A stretch of DNA of 64,000 bases from Bdellovibrio bacteriovorus (GTDB taxonomy: Bacteria; Bdellovibrionota; Bdellovibrionia; Bdellovibrionales; Bdellovibrionaceae). How positions within the stretch are numbered: position 1 is the first letter of the stretch; each line of letters starts with the position of its first letter. The stretch spans positions 3,038,001-3,102,000 of the forward strand of contig NZ_CP102930.1 in NCBI RefSeq assembly GCF_025558485.1. Reading direction: 5' to 3'. The notes beneath the pieces are model-generated. The model worked only from the letters and a program-made list of their open reading frames with translations, ran no database searches and was not told where the DNA came from. The translations under genes and the position numbers were made by a program. Below, in pieces: positions 24,109 to 33,754 of the stretch.

Positions 24109-25112
24109 TCTTCATCAGCCTCAGGTAATTGTTGAGCGATCAATATATCACTACTGAGGCCGGAAGAGGAGATATTCTTGCGGTTGTACTCGGCAATGGC
24201 ATGGCGAAGGTCGCGAGCCAGCAGAGTCATGAGCTTGTCTCCCAAAAACACGTTATCCACGGCCGTTTCCGCCTTGGAAAGGACAATAGACGACCATTTC
24301 AGGGCTTCAGAATCACCCTGTTGAATTAAAGCGCAGGTTCGTTCCAACTGGCTGACCAGATCCTGATAGTAAGGGTCGGTACGACGATCGACAAAGAACT
24401 GCTCCAGGCGCTTGATCGGGAACAAAAGACGGGTTTGTTCCTGTAGCGGCTCGTTCTTCATTTCAAGCAGCTTTTGGAAGACATAACCTCTTAAAAGGGA
24501 GCCCGTGACCTTGTCGTTTTGAACACGGAACTGGGCCGTGATGTAAGGAGCCACCTCAATTTTATGAGTATGCTGGGAACTTAGTTCCAGTTCCGGAGAG
24601 TAATAAAGCACCAGATCTTTGCGCAAAGGCTCCAAAAGACCGTTGCGGATTGTGAACTTGCGATCAAAAGTGCGCACTTCCAGGGACTTGTCATCACGAA
24701 GGACGATCGCCACCGCCCGTTTGTTCTGGTCCGGAAGGATGCGGAACTTCTCACCTTCGGCGCATTGGGTCTTAATGTATGAACTCACTGCGTCAACGAG
24801 GTCGGAGAAATGTTCGATCTCGATGAGCTGCATTGTTTGCGGGAAGCGGATCGGGGAGAGGTCGAATTTTTGCTGGTAAAAACCGTTGAAGTTTTCCAGA
24901 AGGAACTGAACTTCGTGTCCCAATTGCTGCTTATTGGAAGCCCAGTGCGGGTAATCCATGCAGTAATTGAAGAACATTTCGATCAATTCTGGAGTCAGAA
25001 CGTCTTCGGGATGAGGAAAACCACGAAGGAAATTGAAAAAAGACAGACGCGTCGGAGTGTTCTGCGGATTTAAATCAGAAACAAACTTCAAAAGCTGTCC
25101 AACTTTTAGCAT
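24063..25112 (-). CDS. Conserved hypothetical protein, cytoplasmic
   Basis: 349 residues without signal peptide or membrane helix. Mixed alpha/beta composition. The middle (about 150-230) is beta-rich (RAVAIVLRDDKSLEVRTFDR, APYITAQFRVQND), flanked by helical regions at both ends. I recognise no family and no catalytic motif. The 3' end overlaps the start of rluB by 46 bases. It is divergent from the coiled-coil gene at 25222. Confidence 0.75.
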   Translation of the reverse strand: MLKVGQLLKFVSDLNPQNTPTRLSFFNFLRGFPHPEDVLTPELIEMFFNYCMDYPHWASNKQQLGHEVQFLLENFNGFYQQKFDLSPIRFPQTMQLIEIEHFSDLVDAVSSYIKTQCAEGEKFRILPDQNKRAVAIVLRDDKSLEVRTFDRKFTIRNGLLEPLRKDLVLYYSPELELSSQHTHKIEVAPYITAQFRVQNDKVTGSLLRGYVFQKLLEMKNEPLQEQTRLLFPIKRLEQFFVDRRTDPYYQDLVSQLERTCALIQQGDSEALKWSSIVLSKAETAVDNVFLGDKLMTLLARDLRHAIAEYNRKNISSSGLSSDILIAQQLPEADEECLKITPLKEFDLIN

Positions 25113-25151
25113 TTTTCCCCTCTCTGTATGTCGGCCCTAAAGTATGAACAT

Positions 25152-25180
25152 TTGAATTTTTAGTCCAGAGAAAATATACT
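25152..25180 (+). promoter_or_regulatory. Strong sigma70-type promoter (TTGAAT, 17 bp, TATACT)
   Basis: TTGAAT at 25152-25157, 17 bases, TATACT at 25175-25180. It is the closest match to the standard consensus in the window. The leader of about 35 bases carries GGAGGGG before the ATG at 25222. Confidence 0.7.
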
Positions 25181-25221
25181 GGGAATGCAGAATTTTTTAA
25201 GTCCTACGGAGGGGCCCGATT

Positions 25222-25725
25222 ATGCATAAAGAATTGAATCCAGAATTGTTTGGGGAAAAGAAAGTGGCCAAGAGTTCCGCTATGGACAGCGTTTCTGCCA
25301 TGGGGACAGCTCCGAACAGCTACTTGAATACAGACCGCCAGATTTTTGAACTGAAAGCTCAAAACCAGGCTTTGGCGGACCAACTGAACAAAGTTGTTGC
25401 GACCGTGAATGAGCTGATCAAAACGTCCAACATTAAATTTGAAAAGCAGCACCATCTTTTGAACCGTCTGGAGCAAAGCCATAACGGCCTTGCCACAGAA
25501 GCCGGTCAAAAGATCACGCAACTGAACCAGCGAGTGAATGAACGCAAAAGCTTTGACCTGAAAGTTCAGGAAATGGTGGATCGTCATAACAACGTCATCA
25601 AAAGTTTTGAAGTTCGCATGAATCATCTGCAAAAACTTCTGGCGGAAAAAGAAGCCCAGATGATCGCCAGCCAGGCTGCTTTGAATGAAGCCAAAATGGA
25701 AATCGCCCGCTTGAAGCGTCTTTAG
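25222..25725 (+). CDS. Coiled-coil cytoplasmic protein, unknown function
   Basis: 167 residues. Residues 45-165 are almost continuous amphipathic helix (NQALADQLNKVVATVNELI, LNRLEQSHNGL and further heptads). No signal peptide or membrane segment. A very good ribosome binding site (GGAGGGG) and a near-consensus promoter suggest steady high expression. No family recognised. Could be a structural or partner-bridging protein. Confidence 0.8.
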   Translation: MHKELNPELFGEKKVAKSSAMDSVSAMGTAPNSYLNTDRQIFELKAQNQALADQLNKVVATVNELIKTSNIKFEKQHHLLNRLEQSHNGLATEAGQKITQLNQRVNERKSFDLKVQEMVDRHNNVIKSFEVRMNHLQKLLAEKEAQMIASQAALNEAKMEIARLKRL

Positions 25726-25815
25726 TCCTTTCGGCAAACAAGGGTCTGTATTACAGGCCCTTTGTCCGGCCTGCCAATTACGAACAGTACTTCCGAATGG
25801 AAAAGTGAATGCGAG

Positions 25816-25848
25816 TTGTTTTGGAATCAATGGAATGTCTAATCTAAT
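25816..25848 (+). promoter_or_regulatory. Candidate promoter of the Tsx-like gene, near-leaderless
   Basis: TTGGAA at 25821, 16 bases, TCTAAT at 25843-25848, or TTGTTT at 25816, 18 bases, TAATCT at 25840. Either start would fall within a few bases of the ATG at 25854, and no ribosome binding site is visible. Confidence 0.45.
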
Positions 25849-25853
25849 TAGGC

Positions 25854-26579
25854 ATGCTTAAAAACATAATTACATTTTGCGTTCTGATTCTATCATCAAC
25901 AACTTATGCCGCTAATTGGTCCCAGACCAACATGCAGTTCCTGCATGGGGCTTCTTATAAGAAGCCCGGTGATATTTCCTACTCTGCGACCGTGGTGACA
26001 TTTGAGCATCTCAGCCAGTGGGACTATGGCACCAATTTCTTTTTCTTCGATATCACCAGTCCGGATACTGAAAGCAGCACATCTTATTACGGAGAGTTTT
26101 CCCCCGCTTTCAGTTTTGGAAAAATGGGTGTCTTTACCCCACCGGAATCCTTCCTTAAGGATGTTTTGCTTCAATTGAATTTTGAAATCCCCCAAGGGCC
26201 CTCACGTCGGGTGAATCTGGCGGGGGTGACTTTTGAATGGAAAGACATCGGTTTTGATTATCTGGCCACGCAGTTCCTGTATCGCGATGCCATGGGCATT
26301 GATGGTCACACCGGGCAGTTCACCGTGGTGTGGCTGAAGCGTTTTGGCGGGGATTCCGTGCCGTTTGAATTTTCGGGTTTTTTGGACTGGGCAGGGGCCG
26401 AGGACACCCTGAAAGACAACGTCCATATTCAGGCGAACGTGCTTTATGACCTGAGCCGGAAAACAGCGCAGAAAGTGCCTTTGAAAATCGGTTTGGAATA
26501 CAAGTACTGGAGCAATAAGTACGGCATCGACGGTCTGAATGAAAATGTGCCTCAGGCCAAACTTCTTTGGAACTTCTAA
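25854..26579 (+). CDS. Tsx-like nucleoside-channel outer-membrane protein (DUF5020 type)
   Basis: 241 residues. Signal peptide about 19 residues (cleavage after TYA). The mature chain is aromatic-rich beta-barrel sequence with [20 protein letters not shown] at the start, a [12 protein letters not shown] strand, and a terminal WNF. This resembles the nucleoside-specific channel Tsx and its DUF5020 relatives. It would sit in the outer membrane and pass nucleosides or small solutes, useful to a predator feeding on prey nucleic acids (inference). It ends 11 bases before the MCP start. Confidence 0.8.
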   Translation: MLKNIITFCVLILSSTTYAANWSQTNMQFLHGASYKKPGDISYSATVVTFEHLSQWDYGTNFFFFDITSPDTESSTSYYGEFSPAFSFGKMGVFTPPESFLKDVLLQLNFEIPQGPSRRVNLAGVTFEWKDIGFDYLATQFLYRDAMGIDGHTGQFTVVWLKRFGGDSVPFEFSGFLDWAGAEDTLKDNVHIQANVLYDLSRKTAQKVPLKIGLEYKYWSNKYGIDGLNENVPQAKLLWNF

Positions 26580-26590
26580 AAGGGAATCAC

Positions 26591-28048
26591 ATGAATATCG
26601 GCTCTGTATTTAAAGGACTGCGCGGGAAGCTGCTGGGGGTTTCACTTTTGCCGTTGGTGGCGTTGTCTTTGACAGCGGTCATTAGCTTTCAGGGATTTTC
26701 GCGCATTGGAAACATGCTGAATGAATCCTATGAAGTGTATGTGCCGAACATTCGCCTGCTGGGGCAGATCAATCTGAACCGCGCCAACATTGGGTACTTT
26801 ACCTTTGCGGCTTTGGCTAATAAAGACAATGAAAAGAATCGTCAGAACTTCGTGGGGCTTTTGGATCGCTCGGTGGAATCCTACAAGGCCGCGATGGACG
26901 AATACATGAAGCAAAGCTACATCGATGGAGAGGCCGAGGCTTTTCGCGCGATGAAAGACAATTATCCCAAGTATCTGGAATACACCGCACAGGTTCGGGC
27001 GGCTTTGCTGAAGGGGACTCCGCAGGATTTTGATTTCGTTTTAAGTCTGGTGGATAACGGTGGCCCTTGGCAGGTGTTGCAGATTCAGATTGATCACACC
27101 ATCACAAAAATCTACGAGATGTACACGGCCGTCAGTAAAGCCAACAATGAAATTCAAAAGACAGAGCGGGCTCAAAAGGCCACTTTGATTGTGGGAATGG
27201 CTGTGGGGTCCTCGTTGATTCTGTTTGCGATCATGTTCCTGATTGCCAATCGTGTTTCCGGCTCTGTGGGCAGAGTTGTGGAGGCCCTGACCTCTATCAG
27301 TCAGAATGTATCCGGTGCGATTTCTCAGCTGTCTTTGGCAGGACAGGCTTTATCAACGTCCTCCACCGAGGCGGCCGCTTCGTTGGAAGAAACCGTGGCC
27401 TCTTTGGAGGAACTGACCTCCATGGTCAGTCGCAACTCTGAAAATGCCAAGGAAGCATCCAATCTGGCTGATGATTCCTCTTCTGTCGCGCAAGAGGGTG
27501 AAGGTGAAATCAGCGCCTTGATTCAAAGCATGCGTTTGATTTCCCAGGACTCCAAGAAAATTGAAGAGATCATTCATGTCATTGATGACATCGCCTTTCA
27601 GACGAATTTGCTGGCCTTGAACGCAGCTGTGGAGGCTGCCCGTGCCGGAGAGCAGGGGAAAGGTTTTGCCGTGGTGGCTGAAGCCGTGCGTGCGCTGGCG
27701 CAAAGATCCGCCTCGGCTGCCAAGGAAATCAACGGGCTTATCAAGGAAAGTGTCACCCGCACAGAACAGGGCAGCACGATTGCAGATAACTCGGGTCAGG
27801 TGTTGTCGCGTATTGTTTCATCGGTCAATAAAGTGGTGACGCTGAATAAGGAAATTGCTCAGGCCAGTAACGAGCAGTCGTTGGGGATTTCTCAGATCAG
27901 CAAGGCCATGAATCAACTGGATCAGGCATCCCAAAGCAATGCGGCGTCTTCAGAAGAAATCGCCGCCACTGCCGGGGAAATCGAGCATCGTGCCCAAGAG
28001 CTGCAAAGCCAGGTGCGTATTTTAAGTGATGAAGTGCTGGGGGCTTAA
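26591..28048 (+). CDS. Methyl-accepting chemotaxis protein
   Basis: 485 residues from the ATG at 26591, with AAGGGA before it; the reading from 26567 overlaps the Tsx-like gene. First membrane helix about 13-33, a periplasmic four-helix-bundle sensor (about 35-185), second helix about 188-210, then a HAMP-like linker. The signalling hairpin carries the canonical tip [20 protein letters not shown] and [20 protein letters not shown]. No C-terminal CheR-docking pentapeptide. The ligand is unknown. Adjacent to a nucleoside-channel-like gene, which could hint at the stimulus, but this is speculation. Confidence 0.95.
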   Translation: MNIGSVFKGLRGKLLGVSLLPLVALSLTAVISFQGFSRIGNMLNESYEVYVPNIRLLGQINLNRANIGYFTFAALANKDNEKNRQNFVGLLDRSVESYKAAMDEYMKQSYIDGEAEAFRAMKDNYPKYLEYTAQVRAALLKGTPQDFDFVLSLVDNGGPWQVLQIQIDHTITKIYEMYTAVSKANNEIQKTERAQKATLIVGMAVGSSLILFAIMFLIANRVSGSVGRVVEALTSISQNVSGAISQLSLAGQALSTSSTEAAASLEETVASLEELTSMVSRNSENAKEASNLADDSSSVAQEGEGEISALIQSMRLISQDSKKIEEIIHVIDDIAFQTNLLALNAAVEAARAGEQGKGFAVVAEAVRALAQRSASAAKEINGLIKESVTRTEQGSTIADNSGQVLSRIVSSVNKVVTLNKEIAQASNEQSLGISQISKAMNQLDQASQSNAASSEEIAATAGEIEHRAQELQSQVRILSDEVLGA

Positions 28049-28054
28049 CCCAGC

Positions 28055-28267
28055 CTACATCTTCATGATCTTTTTATAACGACAGGTGTTCATGCCAAAG
28101 ATTTGATAGGCAGGACACCAGCCGATCAAGCCTGTCACCAGAGGAATGGCACCAAGCAGGAACCACGGATTCGCAGGGCCGATGAAAGCCAGACTGACCA
28201 GAATCAGTCCCGCTACAATTCTTAAAGTTCGATCTATTGAGCCTTCGTTTCTTTGAAAGACAGACAT
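28055..28267 (-). CDS. Small inner-membrane protein, DUF2892 family
   Basis: 70 residues. The start MSVFQRNEGSIDRTLRIVAG leads into two hydrophobic helices (about 17-35 and 37-50). It has the Cys-containing segment GWCPAYQIFGMNTC, typical of DUF2892/YgaP-type membrane anchors. Function in the family is not settled; some members are fused to rhodanese. AAAGGAGG precedes the ATG but lies inside an inverted repeat (28271-28310). Confidence 0.88.
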   Translation of the reverse strand: MSVFQRNEGSIDRTLRIVAGLILVSLAFIGPANPWFLLGAIPLVTGLIGWCPAYQIFGMNTCRYKKIMKM

Positions 28268-28270
28268 AAA

Positions 28271-28310
28271 GGCCTCCTTTACATGGGTTTATTATAACCC
28301 CAAAGAGGCC
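28271..28310 (-). promoter_or_regulatory. Inverted repeat around a TATAAT box, overlapping the ribosome binding site
   Basis: On the minus strand GGCCTCTTT pairs with AAAGGAGGCC, and an inner GGGGTT pairs with AACCC, with TATAAT in the middle. Either the RNA hides the Shine-Dalgarno sequence of the DUF2892 gene, or the DNA is an operator over a -10 box. Confidence 0.5.
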
Positions 28311-28351
28311 GCTACGATTATGACCCAGGACATAGTACCCCGGTAGAAAGT

Positions 28352-30154
28352 CTATTGAATTGCTTTTTCCATGCGCTTGACAAAGTCCGGAGCTTTTTCA
28401 AACTGGGTCAATGTCAGAGCGTCAATCCACATGCCGTGCGGATTGATAAAGACCACGGTTGGCAGGCCCTGGATGTTGTACTTCTTTTTCAGCTCTTTCA
28501 GTTCAGCGGAATCCTTGGTCGCGTCGAACTTCAGCATCACGAACTTTTCCGACAGCGCGCGCACGCGAGCATCGGTGAAGGTCTGTTCTTCCAGTTCGTG
28601 GCAGGCGGCACACCAGTCCGCCCAGAAGTCGATGATAACAGGTTTTTGATCTTTTGCGGCCTGGGCCAGCAAGGCTTCCGAATAAGGCTGCCAGTTCAGT
28701 TTCTGAATCTGATTGATACTGGCTGTACCCATCATCTGACTGCGGATATAAGGGCGCAGATCAAACGCAGCGATCACCATGTATCCGATACCCACAACCA
28801 AAACAGATTGCATCAGACCTTTTTGGATGTGCTGTAAAGTGGACTTCCCTTTTGTGGTCAGGAAAGCTCCATATACACTGGCCAGAACGATCAAACCCAC
28901 TGCCAAAGCCCCATCAAACCAACGATCCGGCAGAAGCAGTTCCAGATAATAATAGAAGGCTGACAGCATCAGTGTGCCCAGAATAAATTTGAAAGCATTC
29001 ATCCAAGCGCCGGATCTTGGTAAAGCTTTCGCCAACTGATTGAAAAGTCCCAGGGCGATAAAGATCAATCCCAGGCCCAGGGCATAGACGAACAGGTAAA
29101 TGAATCCGAGCATTTTATTCTGAGTGGAGGCTACATAAGTCAAAATCGCCACAAGCACCGGGCCTACGCAGGGACTGGCCACGATACCAGCGAACAGTCC
29201 GGTCAGATAGACACCCACGATGCCTTTTTTCTGAGTGCCGCGTCCGAACTTGTTGCGCAGGAATGCTGGGACCTGCAGGTCATAAAGACCGTACATGGAA
29301 AGCGCCATCGCCAGGAAGATCACGCAGATCACAGACAGCACATAGGGATTCCCCAGGCTGGCACCAAAGATGCCGCCACTGGATGCCGCAACCAGCCCCA
29401 GAAGGGAATAAGTTGTCGCGATACCCAGAACATACACGCAACTGGTGAAGAAATTTTGCAAACGGGTGCGTTCGTTGGAATGATTTCCCAGCACCGCCAG
29501 TGTGATCGGAATCATCGGGAAGATGCACGGAGTGAAGCTGGTGAAAATCCCCGCAAAGAATACAAAGATCAATCCAGCCCACATGCTGGAACTTAGGTAC
29601 TTCTGGAAATTATCGGTGCCGAAGAAGGATGTGGGTGCAACAGTTGGTTGCACATCGGCTTCCATGATTTGCGATTCACCTTCGACTTGAGTGACGGTAA
29701 TGGGAACCTCAAGAGCTTTTACCGTCGGAAACAGACAGAACTGATCCGAGCAGGCCTGATAGGTCAGTTCCATTTTCATTTTTGTATGACGTTTCAGAAA
29801 ACGGTGAGGTGCCTCAATATGCGCCGTTAAGGTCGCTTCGTTTTCCATTCCAGAGCGCATTTTTTTCGAGAATTTATCATTCCATGTGATCAGCGGTTCG
29901 ATCTTAAACGGTGCAACCTTGAATCCGTCCGGTTCCAGAATCACCACGCTGAACTTATCCTCGTAAGCATGATAACCAGCCGGCAGTTTCATTTTGATTT
30001 CGATGCTGCCGCCCTGACCGGGGCTCCATTCATAGGGAAGGACTTTGGTCTCTGCCAGCAAAGGATCGGTGTCGTTTGGATCAGCGGCCCAGGACTTAGG
30101 ACTTGCGAATAAAGAGAGAATTAGAACTACAACGTAAAACAGGCTGAATCTCAT
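28352..30154 (-). CDS. dsbD: Thiol:disulfide interchange protein DsbD
   Basis: 600 residues with all three DsbD domains and all six expected cysteines. Signal peptide (cleavage after SWA). The N-terminal periplasmic domain has ACSDQFC. The eight-helix membrane domain has FTSFTPCIFPMIP and GIVASPCVGPVLV. The C-terminal thioredoxin domain has WADWCAACHELE. It carries electrons from cytosolic thioredoxin to periplasmic reductases, keeping Cys proteins reduced. It is divergent from motA. GAGGAAA precedes the ATG. Confidence 0.96.
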   Translation of the reverse strand: MRFSLFYVVVLILSLFASPKSWAADPNDTDPLLAETKVLPYEWSPGQGGSIEIKMKLPAGYHAYEDKFSVVILEPDGFKVAPFKIEPLITWNDKFSKKMRSGMENEATLTAHIEAPHRFLKRHTKMKMELTYQACSDQFCLFPTVKALEVPITVTQVEGESQIMEADVQPTVAPTSFFGTDNFQKYLSSSMWAGLIFVFFAGIFTSFTPCIFPMIPITLAVLGNHSNERTRLQNFFTSCVYVLGIATTYSLLGLVAASSGGIFGASLGNPYVLSVICVIFLAMALSMYGLYDLQVPAFLRNKFGRGTQKKGIVGVYLTGLFAGIVASPCVGPVLVAILTYVASTQNKMLGFIYLFVYALGLGLIFIALGLFNQLAKALPRSGAWMNAFKFILGTLMLSAFYYYLELLLPDRWFDGALAVGLIVLASVYGAFLTTKGKSTLQHIQKGLMQSVLVVGIGYMVIAAFDLRPYIRSQMMGTASINQIQKLNWQPYSEALLAQAAKDQKPVIIDFWADWCAACHELEEQTFTDARVRALSEKFVMLKFDATKDSAELKELKKKYNIQGLPTVVFINPHGMWIDALTLTQFEKAPDFVKRMEKAIQ

Positions 30155-30217
30155 GATTTTCCTCTAAACCCGTCTTAGTCCGACTCCGGACCATGGGCAA
30201 GTTTATTTGCGACTGCC

Positions 30218-30245
30218 TCAATATTAACACAGTTCGCTCCGATAG
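30218..30245 (+). promoter_or_regulatory. Possible sigma28 promoter of motAB
   Basis: TCAA at 30218-30221, 16 bases, TCCGATAG at 30238-30245 (six of eight against GCCGATAA). Spacing is one over ideal. It is weaker than the sites at 14764 and 15130, but motAB genes are classic sigma28 targets. Confidence 0.4.
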
Positions 30246-30267
30246 AGAAACTGAGAGGTCATAACTT

Positions 30268-31134
30268 ATGGGTTTTGTAGGTATTATCGTCGTATTTGTG
30301 ATGGTCTTCGGGGGCTTCCTGTTAGCAGGTGGTCATATGTCCGTGATCCTCAAAGCGGCTCCGCTCGAATTAATGATTATCGGGGGCGCGGCATTGGGAG
30401 CGTACATCATTGCCAACCCGATGAAGATTATCAAAGCCGGTTTCAAGATGAGTATCAAAGCCATGACGGCCAAGGGACCTCAGAAGCAGGATTATGTGGA
30501 ACTGTTGCAGATGATGTTCCAGCTTTTCCAGGCCTTCAGAAAAGAAGGGCCGCAGGGGATTGAGAAACACATCGAGGAACCGGATAAAAGCGACATCTTT
30601 AAAGCTTATCCCAGCTTCATGCACAATCACCACGCAGTTCACTTCCTGTGTGACACGATGAAAATCACTTTGTCAGCAGAGATGTCACCGTACGATGTGG
30701 ATGATCTTTTGGATGCGGATATTAAAGCGATTCACCACGAAGAACACATGGCGGTTCACGCCGTGCAAACAGTGGCTGACGGTTTCCCGGGTTTGGGTAT
30801 CGTTGCCGCGGTTTTGGGTATCGTAAAAACGATGGGACACTTGACTGAAGGGGTTGAAAAGATCGGTGCCTTGGTTGCCGGTGCCCTTGTTGGAACGATG
30901 TTAGGGGTTTTCGGAGCTTACGGTCTGATTGGTCCGACAGCAACGAAGATGGGAGCTGATATCGATTCCGAAGGCCGATACCTTCAGTGTATCAAAGCTG
31001 CGATGGTGGCTTTGCAAAGAGGTGCGCCACCGATTGTATGTGTGGAATACGCACGTCGTTCCATCATGCCGGAAGAAAGACCTTCTTTTGAAGAGATCGA
31101 CAAGGCAACAAAAGAAATTAAGAAAGCTGCGTAA
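30268..31134 (+). CDS. motA: Flagellar motor stator protein MotA
   Basis: 288 residues, the standard length. Four membrane helices: two at the N-terminus (about 3-21 and 30-48) and two at about 170-195 and 200-225. The cytoplasmic loop has the conserved HIEEPDKSDIFKAYPSF segment, and the C-terminus has RRSIMPEERPSFEE. It forms the proton-conducting stator with MotB. From memory, Bdellovibrio encodes three MotAB pairs, and this would be the Bd3253/3254-type pair. It is divergent from dsbD and followed by motB. Confidence 0.95.
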   Translation: MGFVGIIVVFVMVFGGFLLAGGHMSVILKAAPLELMIIGGAALGAYIIANPMKIIKAGFKMSIKAMTAKGPQKQDYVELLQMMFQLFQAFRKEGPQGIEKHIEEPDKSDIFKAYPSFMHNHHAVHFLCDTMKITLSAEMSPYDVDDLLDADIKAIHHEEHMAVHAVQTVADGFPGLGIVAAVLGIVKTMGHLTEGVEKIGALVAGALVGTMLGVFGAYGLIGPTATKMGADIDSEGRYLQCIKAAMVALQRGAPPIVCVEYARRSIMPEERPSFEEIDKATKEIKKAA

Positions 31135-31202
31135 CCGGCTGGGTCGGCCACGCCGAGGATGCGGAGAGGGCGGGGCCCTCGCAACTGGACTGGAACTAAA
31201 CT

Positions 31203-32159
31203 ATGGCAGAAAAGAAACAGACGATAGTCATCAAAAAAGTTATCGTATCGGGCGGCGGTCACCACGGGGGTTCCTGGAAGGTGGCCTTGGCCGACTTTAT
31301 GACGGCGTTGATGGCGTTCTTCCTGGTTATGTGGCTGGTGGGGCAATCTGAAGAAACCAAGAAAGCGGTTTCTGATTATTTCTCCACACCGTCTGTTATT
31401 GAATACAACTTCCAGAACTTCGGTGCGGAAATCACTCTTGAAAAACTTTTTCTGGATATTCTGAACGAACCTTTGAAGGCTTTTCAAAGTTTTATGGAGC
31501 CGGCAGACAAGACACCGAACTTGCTGGATATGGGTTCCACCAAAGTGGTGGCGGCATATCTGGCGGATCAGATGAATGATGTTGCAAAGAACGTCACGGT
31601 AACTCCGGAAGGTTATGACTTTGATATTCCTGATTACATGTTGTTTGAACGTGGCTCGGCCACTCCGAATGCAAACTTTGTGAAGGTCATGGATAAAATC
31701 AAGGGCATTACAACCGGGTTGAAGGATGCCAATATCAAACTGACCTCCGGTTTGTTTGTGCAGGCGGTTCCTGATGCCAGCCTGATGACGGCCAACAAAG
31801 TGGCGGCGGAACGTTATGATATTGTTCGTAACAAGATTCTGGCTTCTTTGGAAAGCAACACAGTGAATGTTTCCGGCGGTATCAACGTCAAAGAAAAACG
31901 CGGTGAAGTGGACCCGGCCAAGCTGGTGGGCTTTATCCGTGTGAAAATTGCCCAGAAGGAAATCACTTCTGACGGCAGAAAACCCCGTAAGCTGGATACG
32001 CTATTTGGACCTTCCCGTGTGGATATGTCTGTGTATGATAGCTTTGTAAATCAGATCAGCAACCGCAAGAAAGCGGAAAAACCGGATCTGCAAAAACAAG
32101 TGGATCAGGATCTGAAAGAGGAAGCGGGCTTTACAGCTCCGTCTTCGCAGACAGAATAA
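31203..32159 (+). CDS. motB: Flagellar motor stator protein MotB
   Basis: 318 residues. A short basic N-terminus is followed by a single membrane helix [20 protein letters not shown], whose Asp is the proton-binding residue. Then come the plug region and a C-terminal OmpA-like peptidoglycan-binding domain (about 130-260; [19 protein letters not shown] is the usual helix). A charged tail ends the protein. The 68-base gap after motA is GC-rich with weak pairing, and the ribosome binding site is weak. The last 29 bases overlap the convergent porin gene. Confidence 0.93.
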   Translation: MAEKKQTIVIKKVIVSGGGHHGGSWKVALADFMTALMAFFLVMWLVGQSEETKKAVSDYFSTPSVIEYNFQNFGAEITLEKLFLDILNEPLKAFQSFMEPADKTPNLLDMGSTKVVAAYLADQMNDVAKNVTVTPEGYDFDIPDYMLFERGSATPNANFVKVMDKIKGITTGLKDANIKLTSGLFVQAVPDASLMTANKVAAERYDIVRNKILASLESNTVNVSGGINVKEKRGEVDPAKLVGFIRVKIAQKEITSDGRKPRKLDTLFGPSRVDMSVYDSFVNQISNRKKAEKPDLQKQVDQDLKEEAGFTAPSSQTE

Positions 32160-32814
32160 AGAAGTAATCCCCAGCACCGTCAAATTGAGAGCTTTCACTG
32201 GTTCCGGTGAGAGCTCCTTCAAAGAAGATCACACCCCATTTTCGTCCCAACCCTGTGCGGGCATCGAAGTAAGGATTGATGGAATCCACTTCCGGCGTGT
32301 TGTAACCGACTTCGTTATCCCATTTCCAGTTGCCAAAAACATCCATGGTATTGCCAAAAGCAAAACGCGCTGAGCGTTCTTTGCTGGCTTCCCAATTGGA
32401 AAGGGCATCGTACATGATGCGAGATTTCCACAAATGCAGGTGCAGGCTTAGGATATTTCCGTTGTGATCGCCGCCATTGTAAAACTGGCTTTCACTGTAA
32501 CCAATAGCCAGATTGGTATTGGGGGAAAAGTCCACTTTGATATCCGCATTCAGGCGCAGATTGAAATGATCGTCACCATGCTCGTAGTTGGTGTTGGAAC
32601 CCCACACACCCAGACGGAATTGTGAACCAAAGTTAAACCAGAAGGACCCTTGCAGAGCCGGGGAGTGATCTGACTGCGACAAGCCGTATTCCACATAATG
32701 GGAAAGCAGACTCACGTCTCCGGAAAGATCGAACGTGGGGGACGTGCTTGCCTTGGAGGTTAAGGCCCCCAAAGTGCTCAACAGAATAATGGTAAAAGCA
32801 ATGTATCTTCGCAT
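32131..32814 (-). CDS. TorF-like putative outer-membrane porin
   Basis: 227 residues. Signal peptide about 22 residues (cleavage near SKA). The mature start [20 protein letters not shown] followed by [11 protein letters not shown] is the pattern of TorF-type putative porins (Gcw_chp family). Further beta strands follow to the C-terminus, which ends ILSAKTEL. It probably forms a small outer-membrane barrel; its solute is unknown. The gene overlaps the 3' end of motB on the opposite strand by 29 bases. Confidence 0.75.
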   Translation of the reverse strand: MRRYIAFTIILLSTLGALTSKASTSPTFDLSGDVSLLSHYVEYGLSQSDHSPALQGSFWFNFGSQFRLGVWGSNTNYEHGDDHFNLRLNADIKVDFSPNTNLAIGYSESQFYNGGDHNGNILSLHLHLWKSRIMYDALSNWEASKERSARFAFGNTMDVFGNWKWDNEVGYNTPEVDSINPYFDARTGLGRKWGVIFFEGALTGTSESSQFDGAGDYFFILSAKTEL

Positions 32815-32923
32815 AGATAGTTCGTCTCATTGTGACTTAAAGAATCAGGAAAAACAAAGTTTTCGCAGGGACCCTGCAACGGGAACTGGACCAAAAGCCC
32901 AAGGACGGGTAGATTGGCCCGCT

Positions 32924-33754
32924 ATGAACCTTGATTTGCCATTAAATGAATACACATACGTTGCCTTTGATACTGAAACCAGCGGGGCTTATCCGGTCGG
33001 ATTTGACGTGGTCGAGTTCGGGGCCGTGAAATGGTACAAGGGCGAAGAGGTCGGCCGTTTGCAGTTCCTGTTCAAACCGCGCGAGCTGATGAGTGATTTT
33101 ATCATCGGCATTCATGGCATCACCAACGACATGGTTAAGGAAGCACCACTGATTTCTGAAAAGATTCAGGAAATCCACGAGTTTTTCAAAGGGGCCGTCG
33201 TCATGGCTCACCATGCGCCTTTTGATTTGGGTTTCATGGCAATTGATTTTGAAAAGGCATTTCTGCCGGCCTTGCCTGAACCGGCATTATGCACCAGCTT
33301 GTTGTCCAGAAAGTGGATTCACGGCGTGGACAATCACAAGCTGCAAACTTTGGTGAAGCATCTGGGCATTGACGGCGGTCAGGCTCACCGGGCCTATGAC
33401 GATGCCAAAGCTTGTTTGCATGTGGGGCTGGCTTGTTTTGAAAAGATGGGCGCACAGATGACATTGGCTGGTGCTATTAAAAGCCAGGGGAAGTCCTTGA
33501 TGTGGAAAGATTATTCTATCAACGCACTGACCTCTGTTCAGATCAAAACCTTGATTGAGGCTATTCAGACCAAAAAAGACGTTGATATGTCTTATGAAGG
33601 TGGTTCCAACAAAGGTGAAACCCGCCGGGTCACGCCGATCGGCATTGTTCGTAATCCTGACGGGGATTATCTGTACGCCTTCTGCCACAAGGATCAGGCG
33701 CACAAAAGATATTATTTAAACAGAATCAGCGACGCACAGATCCTGTGGCTTTAA
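32924..33754 (+). CDS. DnaQ-type 3'-5' exonuclease fused to a WYL-like domain
   Basis: 276 residues from the ATG at 32924. The longer reading from 32735 would run antisense through the porin start and is rejected. Exonuclease motifs are present: FDTETSG (Asp-x-Glu), the central MAHHAPFDLGF (Asp), and AHRAYDDAKA (His..Asp). The last 75 residues resemble a WYL ligand-sensing domain (ETRRVTPIGIVRNPDGDYLY then YYLNRISDAQIL). DnaQ-like exonucleases proofread or trim DNA/RNA. WYL domains sense nucleic acid or nucleotide ligands in regulators and defence proteins. Stop codon overlaps that of hflX. Confidence 0.82.
   Translation: MNLDLPLNEYTYVAFDTETSGAYPVGFDVVEFGAVKWYKGEEVGRLQFLFKPRELMSDFIIGIHGITNDMVKEAPLISEKIQEIHEFFKGAVVMAHHAPFDLGFMAIDFEKAFLPALPEPALCTSLLSRKWIHGVDNHKLQTLVKHLGIDGGQAHRAYDDAKACLHVGLACFEKMGAQMTLAGAIKSQGKSLMWKDYSINALTSVQIKTLIEAIQTKKDVDMSYEGGSNKGETRRVTPIGIVRNPDGDYLYAFCHKDQAHKRYYLNRISDAQILWL

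Noticed and set aside
28352-28837. 160-residue open frame opposite dsbD
   Set aside because: Antisense shadow; dsbD has all six cysteines in frame.
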